This document shows, one piece after another, positions 1 to 10,700 of a stretch of DNA of 64,000 nucleotides. The notes under the pieces were generated by a model that was given only the letters and a program-made list of their open reading frames with translations, was not told the DNA's origin and did no database searches. A program made the translations under genes and the position numbers. Every line of letters begins with the position of its first letter. The first letter of the stretch is position 1. This DNA comes from Phlebotomus papatasi (taxonomy: Eukaryota; Arthropoda; Insecta; Diptera; Psychodidae). The DNA is taken from assembly GCF_024763615.1 (NCBI RefSeq), contig NC_077224.1, positions 15,965,078-16,029,077 of the forward strand, in the 5' to 3' direction.

Positions 1-1
1 A

Positions 2-1200
2 CCATACTACTCAGCAAACACCAATGAAGATTATGAGTGTGAATACGATCCAGCATACGATTTTATCGATCAGGAAAATGACAGTGAAGAAGGTGATACA
101 ATCTCTGCCACATTTCCCCAATTTTCCACCAATTTGGGCCATTTTTCACCCAATTTTCTAGACACTGAGGAAGCCAGTGAGACAGATCTGGCACCCCATC
201 AGCGAAATCATGATGAACCTGTGGAAATAAAGGAGCAGTAAGTCAGTTTTTACTCATCCGGGAGTGTTGCTTCGAGAGATGAAGCTTCCGAAAAGCCTAA
301 TTTTTGGGCGTTTTTTATCCTTGCAGGATGTACCAGGATAAATTGGCGAATCTCAAGAAGCAATTGGAGGAATTGAAAAATGGTTCACATCCTGAACTCG
401 TGCGTAGGGTGAAAAAACTTGAGTATCAGTACAAAGAACGATTGAGACTCAATGAAATCTATCGGGATTACCTGGTGGAATGCGTAGAGAGGGATTATAT
501 CCTGGAGAAGAAGGCAGCTGTGAAGGAATTTGAGGAGAAAAAGACAGATTTGAAGGAGAATCTGTTGACGGATTTTGAGGACAGGCGAAAAATGATTGAA
601 TCCGAACACAATAGCATGGAATTGACCAGTGATTCAATGGAAGTGAAACCCACGGTTACCAGGAAGCTCAGAAGGCGTCCAAATGAGCCAATTCCTGTCG
701 TCGAGAAGCGTCGAAAGCCAACAAATGGTCAACTTGTGCTGTTGCTCGACGAGAAGGACGTGGAGAATGATTTGAAGCTGATCAGTCGTGGAAAGGCAAT
801 GACACCCATGAGACCACCATCTTTGCCCAATAATGGCATTCCCACGAGTCCTGCTTCATCCTCATCGTCCTCCATTCCCGCGTCGCATCACGAAAGTCCG
901 CCAATTGTCGAGGCAAAAATCGAAGATGGGAAACTCCTGTACGAACGCCGATGGTTCCATCGGGGTCAACCGGTCTTTGTCGAGGGCAAGGACTTCCACA
1001 GATTCCCAGCAACAATTTCAGCCATTGGAAATGACACGGTAAGTTTCAGCAGCAACAAGAACTTCTCCACAGAGAATCCTTCATTTCCCGCTGTCTTCCA
1101 GATCTGCGTGAAGAAACTCACAGATGCTGGGAGTAAATTCAAGATCAACACATCCCATCTGAGTCAGGGAAAGGTGTCCATCAAACGGAGGGCCAATTAA
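2..1200 (+). CDS. Sds3: Sin3 corepressor complex subunit SDS3/SUDS3 (5' end outside window)
   Basis: Three exons are read: 2-237, 327-1038 and 1102-1200 (stop TAA). Both introns have GT-AG ends; the split codon CA|G restores frame at the first junction. They give 348 residues, close to the roughly 330 of vertebrate SUDS3, so little is missing on the left. Visible landmarks are an acidic N-terminal part with EASETDLA, then MYQDKLANLKKQLEEL opening a long coiled coil, the stretch KKAAVKEFEEKK, the conserved SMEVKP...TRKLRRRPN block, and IEDGKLLYERRWFHRGQ before a basic C-terminus. In the known family this coiled coil joins Sin3 and stabilises the HDAC complex in the nucleus. The paralogues BRMS1 and BRMS1L share the fold; the sequence recalls SUDS3 more closely, judged from memory. 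A Ser-rich linker lies near 840-890. Confidence 0.9.
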
Positions 1201-1614
1201 TTGGCAATTTTCCCCTCGAAAACCCTCTTTTTCTCATTTCCTGCAAAGTTTTTTTTGCATCTGGCATTTCAACCCTGAGCTAGGTTCGCTAGGTTAGTAC
1301 AATCCCCAATTTGGGGTTAAAATGTATTATGAAGAATGCAAAAATTAAAGTTTTAGGGAAGAAAAGCCCCTCAATCTTCCCGAAAGAAAGAAATTTCCTC
1401 TTCCCGGACATTTTGCGCGGGAATTTTTCAATCTGCAGCAAACTTCACGCTACTTCACTCCCCCTACAACTGTCAAAAATTTGACGTGCCGTTCAGTGTG
1501 CGTGTCAAGCAGTAAGGAAAAAGCACATTTTCTCGAGGCCAATTTCACGTGAAAGAGCCACTTTTCACCTGTGCCAGTGCTCTGTGGACATTCAGATACT
1601 TGCCCGGATAGATA
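1201..1614 (+). promoter_or_regulatory. Sds3 3' UTR and compact upstream region of HisRS
   Basis: Only 414 bp separate the Sds3 stop from the cytosolic HisRS start. The first part is T-rich, with ATTAAA-like sequence near 1344 as a possible poly(A) signal. An E2F-like site TTTTGCGCGGGAA lies at 1411-1423. TCAGTG at 1493-1498 matches the arthropod initiator, which would give a HisRS 5' UTR of about 120 nt. There is no clear TATA box about 30 bp upstream of it. Motif calls are by eye only. Confidence 0.4.
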
Positions 1615-1707
1615 ATGAGTGACAATCGTGAGAAGATTCTCGAAGAAATCAAAGTTCAAGGAGACATTGTCCGAAAGTTCAAGGCAGCAAAGGAGCCTAA
1701 GGAAAAG
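1615..1707 (+). CDS. HisRS: HisRS first exon, cytosolic isoform (WHEP N-terminal half)
   Basis: It encodes 31 residues beginning MSDNREKILEEI and ending AAKEPKEK, followed by the donor GTAAGA. The Q-G-x-x-V-R-x-x-K-A pattern continues into LLALKAK of the next exon, which is how WHEP domains of metazoan HisRS read. Translation into the intron stays open to 1974, but that tail is not HisRS-like and is read-through. Confidence 0.88.
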
Positions 1708-4700
1708 GTAAGAAAACTGACCAATTATTTCTCTCCCAACCAATTGGTCACTTGGGACATTCCCAAAGGCCCCATGACTGCAAAAAGACCCAAAAAACCA
1801 AGTAATTTGAGACAAAAAAGCCCATGGAAAATCACCTTGATTGGTAAAAAAAAGAGGCATTGCACATGGCGAATGGACCAGCAGCTGGTGGAACCATTCA
1901 TATTGCTCAACATTTTTGTTACCTTTCTCACTTGCGATTTCAATAGATTCCCCCGGATCCCCCCGTATAACTAGCAATTCAACTTCTTAACCAATCCATT
2001 CAACGCTCTGCACGTACACTTTCACGTTCTCGTACACCGGGGCCCAGAGAGCTCCAATTAGTTTTCCGTCCAATGCCACTTGAATCTCTTTCGACGGAGA
2101 CTTTCTATTGCAGGGCTCTATTCTTCAGCAGAGTTTCCCTTTATTCAGGAATTTACTGCATTTTGTTCGTTAAATCGCTACTGTGATTCACAGTCTTAGA
2201 AATCGGCCTGAGAAATGCACAGAGAAAAGTTTACGTTTTTATCAGCAAAGGGGCTTGTTCTCCCAAAGATTACGGGATTTTCTACCCTTGAAAGATTACG
2301 GGTAATCTATGAAAATAAGTCCTAATGGATCCGGCACACCTTTGTTTTGAAACACTTCTTCCTATTTGTAAAATCATTAAATCATTTAATTCTTAGTTCC
2401 TATTTATATTTACTATTTATATTTTACCTACACTTCTTAAATATTGTATAATTAGGTCACTGAAATGTAATAAAAATTGTATGAACCGCTCGGATTCAGC
2501 GGAATTGTCTTGGAACTGTCATACAATAAACCACAGTGAATACTTCAAAGTATTTTAATTTGTGTGTCCACAACACCTTTTAGATTAGGAAAATTTCAGA
2601 AAGTCAAAATTCGCATCCCTTTCTTTCTTAAACGCTTTGCATATGTCTATCTTACTCTTTCGCAATCTTCTTTTTCTTCTTTTGAACATCACACTAAATT
2701 AAATTTGGTTCAGTCCAATTTTGAGACCGAAAGAGTGACATAGACTAATGTAAATCTTTTGAGAAAAAAGGGACGCGAATTTTGGAAATTATATCGAGCT
2801 AAAAGGTGTGCCGAATGCATAAATTCCCGTTAAATATTTTCAATAAAAAAATGTTTTAATTGAATAGAGTTATTAAATTGAAAAAAAAACTTTCAAAAAT
2901 CTACATAAAATATTTCGTCGGAAAAAATAACTAAAATTGAAATTCCAAGGAATAAACTATATTAAAACAAACTAAATAACAAAGATTTGAAAGAATTTGA
3001 AATATCATTGAAAATAATTAAAATATTTTTATTAAATCAAAATTTCCTTCCCCAATTGGAATTGTATATCTTGCTATTTCAAATTCAAATCTAAATTGAA
3101 TTGGTCTGATACTTGCATGAAGAAGAAGAGTACTACAGAATGGGATAGACTTATGTAATATATTTGAGAAAGAAAAGGATAGTAATTTAGATTTAACAAA
3201 ATTTCTACCAAATTGAGAGACAAAATGAATTGTCTTGTTAAAAGTTGTTGAATGACAGCCCTTTGACAGCTGCAAAACAAATTCAAAAAATCGAGATTAT
3301 GGGGAAAAGATTTTTTTCTAAATACAAATTTATGATCTTAAATGACTAACTCACTCGTTTCTTGTAGGAAAATTAAATTTCAGTAACACTTTTAAATGAA
3401 TTTCTGAGTGACAAAACTTGACAGATTGAAATATGAAAACTGACAGACGAATTTCACTGAAGTGAATTAAAATTGAAATTCATTATAAATTGAAAAGGTT
3501 ATGCGAGCGCTGCGAGCGCCAAAAAAATCTTAGATGTAAATTTTTTTTTTCAAATTCACATCTTCGATTTTGAGATAAAGCTTTAAGAAATTAATATTTA
3601 CATAAATCCTTATCAACTAACTAATCGATAAATGTGATCGACATTCTAAACATGAAATAAAAGAAGAATGGTTTTGTGTAGAATTTCTCCAAACAATTAA
3701 AAATTAATGGTGCTGGCATAACTTTTCAATTAAGTGAAATTCAATCGATTGAAATTTTACCTCTTATTCTTTCAAACTGAAATCAGATATAGCTGTACCT
3801 TTTTGTCAAATGAAAATTGAAATTTATAGCTCCGACACAACTTTTAGATCAGGAAAATTTCATAAAATCGAGATTCACATCTCTTTCTTTCTTAAAAGTT
3901 AAGCATATGTCTATTCTACTCTTTTGAACTCTTCTTCTTCTTCTTTTGAACATCACACCAAATTAAATTTAGTTCAGTCCAATTTGGACACGAAAGGGTA
4001 GGATAGACTTATGCAAATCTTTTGAGTAAGAAAGGGACGCGAATTTTGATTTCATGAAATTTTACCGATCTAAAAGTTGTGCCGGAGGCATTAAATTTCA
4101 ATTTTCTTTTGACAGAAAGGGACAGCCATATTTGATTTCTGTTTGAAAGAGTAAGAAGTAAAATTTCAATCGATTGAATTTTACTCAATTGAAAAGGTGT
4201 ACCAGCGTCAAAAGGGCCATAAGTATATCGGAATGTAAATGTCCAACTTCTTTAAATTATAAACCGACCACAATATTTATTTTTTTTTAGTAATATTATT
4301 TTCAATTTTAAGATAAATCTTTATGACTCCTGGTGCCTCTGTCACACGTTTTATACAAGGAAATTTTCGTGAAATCTAAATTTCCAGCCCTTCCTACATG
4401 TTGAACATGTCAATCCCACGCTTTCGTATTCTTCTTCTTCTTTTGAACATCATAACAAAATTCAATTTGGATTTGTGTGCGAATAAAAGAAATAGAAATT
4501 TTGATTTGATAGAATTTTCCAGATGCAAAAAGGTATATTGGAGGTAAGGTAGAAAAGTTTAAAATCTGACTCACATTCTCTGATGAAGATTTTTAGGTTT
4601 AGATATTTCGATTTTTAAGCCTCCGGCACACCTTTTAGATCGGTAAAATTTCATGAAAACAAAATTCAGGTTTCTTTCCCGAAAGATTTTCATAGGTCTA

Positions 4701-7700
4701 TCCCACTCTTTCAGTATCGAAATTGGACTGAACTAAATTTAATTTGTTGTGAAATTCAAAAAAAGAAGAAGAGTGAGAGGGAGTGGGACAGATATATGCA
4801 AGACTTTTGAGAAAGAATGAAATGTAAATTTCGATTTCATGAAATTTTACTGATATTAGGGTAAGTGTGCTAAATTTCGGCATAGTTGCATGCAAACGCC
4901 AAAGTCTCAAGTTTGCAATATAATATTTTTAATACAAATTGATGTTTTTATTCCTTCTTCTTAGGGTGTGTTGCTTGGAACCTTGTAGATAGCTTATCGT
5001 CTTTTTTTTACTCTAAAATCATTCTTAATACATTTTAGAATGAATAAAAATGTAGATTTAGCTTTAGTACCCTATTTTGGCTACCTTCATTCTCATAGCT
5101 TTTTTGCCCTCGGGAATTCTTCCAGTGCCTTATTCAGATCATCTCGTTTGACGAAGCTACATTTTTTGTTATTTGTTTGCATTGTATAATCTCTAGATGC
5201 AAAAACTAAAAATTCATGAAAATTCGAGGAACTAAAAAGGTGGCCGGAATTGCAAACTGGCCAGAATTTGGTACACTTACCGTAAAGGTGTGCCAGAGCC
5301 ATTAAAAAAAAAAATTTAATAGCAGGATTTGAACCTTAATTTTCAAGTATTCAAAGACTATGTAGAGAATCTTCTACAATTTAGCATCAATTAGCAAAGT
5401 TGTGAAAGAAATTGAATGGGAACGAAATTTACGTATCGGTAATAAAAATTCTGAAGAATAAATTCAAATTTTGAATACTGGGAATTCTTAAATTAATTGT
5501 AAAGAAACATGATTAAAATCTTTTCTTAGTGTGTTTAATTTTCAAAAAAAAACATCTAGTAATAAAATTAAATTCTATAATTTGCTATCGTCGGTTGCGT
5601 CTACCTCTGTCGTCGCTGCATTTGTTTTATATCTGCATTCGGAACAAGCTACGATACAGACGTCCCCTCTTGCGTGAAATGCTGACACAAAAGAAATGCA
5701 GATACGACAGAAGTAGACGCAACCGACGATATATCTTCGAATAAATGACTTTCTTAGAAGTGTTTGTATAGGATTATAACCCAAAGACATCGGAAAGGTT
5801 ATTTTTACTTATAGTTTATTTTCTGTGAAAATAAAATGATATGTTTGTGATACTAACCTTGACATTTCAAAAAAATATTATTTAATTATTTAAATAATGA
5901 TTTTATACGCCTTTAACTTTAATTGACGTCAAGAAATATTCTTTAAATTTCAATTATTTTGTATTAAATTTTTAGTGGAATACTAAGAATCCGTAACATT
6001 TTTTCTAATAAATAAAATAAATAGTAAAAATCATAACTAATCATTTAACTCTTTCGCGTCATTAGGGTCATATATGACCCGGGGAAAAAACAATTTTTTT
6101 TGACTATTTGCATTAATTGAAATCTATCGGATTGTGCACGACATCATAATAGAAGGATGTAAGATTCTTGGCTAATTTTCTCAAGACTCCAGATATTCAG
6201 GAAAAGAAAATATTTGAGATCAAAAATCACTAATTTCGAACTTTGTGAAATGACTTTTCTTTTTCAAAATTTTTTATATTAATTTAGTTTTTTCAGCAAA
6301 AAGTTCTTTTGAAACACAAAATAGAATATCCAAAGATTGTATATTGCATATTTTGATATAATAAACTACTCTCAATTTTCCAGAAAAGCGTGTAGAATTT
6401 TCCGGGTCATATATGACCCTGTGGTCGCCAAGGGTAACAGTGTTTTCGTCCCAAAGCTATAGCGAAATGTAGTTGGGACATTGTTTTTCTTTGTGAAATG
6501 CAGGTGGGACATCTTGCTCCTGGACATTTCATCTTATATCTGATGAATTATAACATATTTTGCAATATTTTTGAGTATTCTGCAAGCGTCTCATATTGTG
6601 CAATTGTATTGTGAGTGAATAAATATGTGGATAAGTTTATTTTTGCGAAATACCACTCAAAATATTGTGACAGTGACTGTTCAAGGGATTACCATGAAGA
6701 TTCCTTGAACACCAGGAGTACAGTGTTCATCAAAGCAATCCAGTTTGCCATGGTTTTCGCCAAATTAGTAACTTCAAGCAAAAAAAACTCTTAAAAAGCC
6801 CGTGATATATATTTTGAAAATGGTATGTACACTTCCCTTGAGGACAATAGGGTCATATATGACCCGGGGTTTTTCCGAGTTTTCACGCAATGGAAATTTT
6901 TTTTCCTCTCTGAACTATTATATTTAATCATAAAGCATTAGGAAAAACTCAATTTTACATGAATTCATCTGCTGAATAAAAGTGGGACGCGAAAGAGTTA
7001 AAGTCAGTAAGATTTCAAATTCGAATTTCATTTTTTTTTATAAACGCCTAAAAAATCTATGAACCTTTTTTAATTAGTTTTTTTTTCTAAAATAAAAAAA
7101 AATATCCTCAGGATTCGAACCCGAAATTTTTAAAATTGAAAAACATTTTTCAATCGCGTCTAAAAAATGTAATAAAAATATCGCTGTCTCTTTCATTGTT
7201 TACCTCCCAATGTAAACAATTCTGTTTAGTGTAGAAAATGCCTCCAACCTTTGTCACTGCCCCAAAATTCCCATGTTTTTATTTTTTCCTACTAAATTCT
7301 TCTCTCTCTTTTTCTCCACGCTTTTATTTACTACTTCAGTCCAAATTTTACATCATCACAGAGAGATTAGCAATTATTCATTAACCAATTTATACAAAGA
7401 AAAAAAAAGAGTTAGAAAAGCGAAAAAAAAAGAGAAATGTTGGGAGTTTTGAGAATGATTCAGAAGAAGAGACACATTCGGGCATTCTGCACTTCGGTTG
7501 TTGGGCGATCAATTGAGAATCAGGTTAGGGAGACGAAGAGTCTGGGTTATTCTGAGATTCTGCTGAGATGGGATTTTTTTTTGGTTTGTCTGTGTTTGCA
7601 GATCGATGTGGAAGTGGCAAAGTTGTTGGCGTTGAAGGCAAAAGTTGCCGAAGATGAAGCGGAAGCTTCAGTTGGAGGTGGAGGGCAGAAGTTTCTGCTG

Positions 7701-10700
7701 AAGACGCCCAAGGGTACCAGGGATTACAATCCGCAGCAAATGGCTCTCAGACAAGGTGTCCTGGATAAGATTGTTACAGTATTCAGGAAGCACGGTGCTG
7801 AGAGTATTGACACGCCGGTTTTTGAGCGAAAAGTAAGGGAGACCTTGTGAATTTAATCTTCCGAAAAAAAGGGAAGATCATTCACAAAATCCAAATGAAT
7901 TTGCTTACAGGAAGTCCTAACGGGGAAATATGGGGAGGATTCAAAGTTGATCTACGATCTCAAAGATCAGGGAGGTGAAATTCTTTCTCTGCGCTACGAT
8001 TTGACCGTTCCGCTGGCACGGTATCTGGCCATGAGTAAGATCTCCTCCATCAAGCGCTATCACATCGCCAAAGTGTACCGGAGGGACAATCCTGCCATGA
8101 CACGGGGGCGCTACAGGGAGTTCTATCAGTGTGATTTTGACATTGCCGGCACCTACGATGCAATGATTCCGGACGCAGAATGCGTCAAAGTTGTCTCAGA
8201 GATCCTCAGTGGACTCGATATTGGTGACTACGTGATCAAGCTGAACCACCGAATGCTCCTGGATGGCATGTTTGAGGCGTGTGGCGTGCCAGCTGATAAA
8301 TTCCGCTCTATTTGCTCAGCCGTCGACAAATTGGACAAGGTGAGCAGCTTATTACTGTATTTCTTCCGCCTTTCTTTTTTTTTTCTTTCAATTTCTTGGC
8401 AATTTCTCAAATATTTCTGCATTAAATCTTTTTTTTATTAATAATTTTATTGTTCTTTTGAAAAAAATTAAACTTTCCAAATTTATTGCGATTATTGTTG
8501 GAATGGGCTTGCAAACAAAATGTTGCATTGACGGAAAAGTGTCTTGGATAAAATAGGAAATGGTGTGGTGTCCTTGATAATTGATATTGTCCATGATAAA
8601 ATTTTGGCTTTTAGCAAAAAAAGGCAGCATTGAATAGGCAATATCGGGTTTCATGTCAAATCTAGGATATTTTTTGTAGTAGCCTGGGGTCACATGATTA
8701 ATTAAAATTAATATTTCCGGAATGTTATTTTAACATTTTCGGATTTCTCTCAGTGTCGTAACTAACAATTTTTAAGTGTAAAAATATATCAACATTTTTA
8801 ATGTTAATTTTACACCTTTTCAAGTGTAAAATTAACATGAAAAAGGGTAACTTTAACCCCTAATACACATAAAAAGCATAATATTTACACCGATTTCGGA
8901 TCAATACTGCAGGGTAAAATTAACATTTCCGGAATGTTATTTTAACTTTTTCGGATTTCTCTCGGTGTAGGTATCGAGGTGTGCGTCTCGGCTTTTAATA
9001 AAATATTCAGTAGGGGAAAGTGGGGCACCTTTGAAACTGGGGCACCTTTGAAATTGGGATTTTTCACCTATTTTTAAATAAAATTGAGCCTTATTGTGAT
9101 ATAATTTAGATTCTCAATCTGTTTGTGCATCTAAATTATATCACAATAAGGCTCAATTTTATTTAAAAATAGGTGAAAAATCCCAATTTCAAAGGTGCCC
9201 CAGTTTCAAAGGTGCCCCACTTCCCCCTATAGCTGGAAATGTTTGTTTTTTTCATTTTATTAATCTTTAGCAATTGTTTTTACATTTTCTTAAGAGTTGT
9301 AGGGCAATAGACACTGCATTTTTCTAAGAGTTTGGTAGAATTGAACCAAAATCAGTTAATAAAACATTCCAAAATAGCAATTAACAGACTGTATTTGAGC
9401 AATTTAGAGGATTCTTTAGGTCAATTTTATTTTTTTTAAGCGTCCCAGGCTTTGCAAAGTGCTCGAACTCGTGACTTAGACTATACCTCAAAAGTACCGA
9501 TTTAAAACGATTCGTATTCATAAATCACCTTAAAGATTCCTCAAAATAGTTTGAAGAGTAATGGAATTGGTTTTTGGACGAAAATTGCTTACCGGTTCAT
9601 AATCGGTTCATTAGCGGTTTAAAACCATTTTGAACCGAATTATAAATCATTCAAAACATTTTCAAAAATGCATCTCAGGAGCAATATTATTGAATTTCGA
9701 AAAAATTAGTTATCGGTTATGAAAAGGTTCAAAATCGGTTTAGATTTATCGGAAATTCCAAAACCTTTCTAACGAACTATTCCCTTGATAAATGTACTCT
9801 CTAGAGCCTTTTTAACTTTGCTCATTCAAAAAGTTATTTAATTCTTTAAATATAATGAAGCCTTGTAAAATTTATTTTTAAAAATATTTGTTTTGATAAT
9901 TTATTACTTTTTTAAAATTTTATTGCTTTTAAAATTGAATGACATACGATAATTGAGACGGTTAGGGCAAAAGAGGGCCTTTCGTATCGCATTTCCTAAT
10001 TAAAATAGTCCACTTTGCTCTAAAAAATTCATAAAATAAATATTTTCGATTTTTATTTAGGTTTAAAATTTACCGATAGTGAGACTGGGGCAGAACGAGC
10101 GAGCAAATGAATGCATTTTGCAAAAAACGTATTTGAATGCGATTAATCAATATTTCAATAAATAGGGAGGGGAATAATATCCTTTTTAAGAAAAACTATA
10201 AGACCGATAAGACCGCATTCACTGTCTAATTCTACCCCTGAATAATTCTGCTCCGATCTCCCCTATATCTCGTCAAATATGGCAATTTATTCGGTGACAG
10301 GCAAAATTCCGGAAATGTCAAAATTCTGAATGGGTCAAAATATTTTGGCTTTTTGGAATTTTGATCTGAAAGCTGATAGTCAAAATTCTGAATAGATCAG
10401 TTGAAATCCTGGAGAGCAAGAATCCCGAATGGATCCAAAAAATCCCGAAGAGTCAAAATTCCGAAGGGGCCAAAATCCTTTTGGTTTTTCGGAATTTTGA
10501 TGCATTCCGAATTTTGGGTCTTCGAGATTTCATCGATCCATTCAATATTTCGACATGCAGAAATCTGTCTTTCAGGAGTTTAAGTATAGCCCCAATAAGT
10601 CAAAATCCAAAAGAGACAAAAGGACTTTGACCAAAAGAGTTGGACCGTTTCAGTATTTTGGCTTTTTGGATTTCAGAATTTTGACCGGGACCCCTATAAT

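Larger units (their letters stand above)
1708..7601 (+). other. HisRS intron 1 (cytosolic transcript), repeat-filled
   Basis: This 5.9-kb interval holds no coding signal except the alternative exon at 7437. About 1980-2560 is AT-rich, with nothing I can name. 2571-5294 is dominated by foldback copies. 5300-6040 has a small hairpin element and otherwise AT-rich sequence. 6045-7001 is a TTAA-flanked element. A tRNA-type B box sits at 7112-7122 on the minus strand. Confidence 0.7.

Noticed and set aside
1708..1974. Continuation of the cytosolic HisRS reading frame beyond exon 1
   Set aside because: A good donor stands at 1708 and the HisRS sequence continues at 7602; the extra residues are not HisRS-like.
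5586..5731. microRNA or hairpin RNA gene
   Set aside because: The 146-bp near-perfect hairpin with TATC/GATA outer ends fits a MITE better, and many such foldbacks are present.
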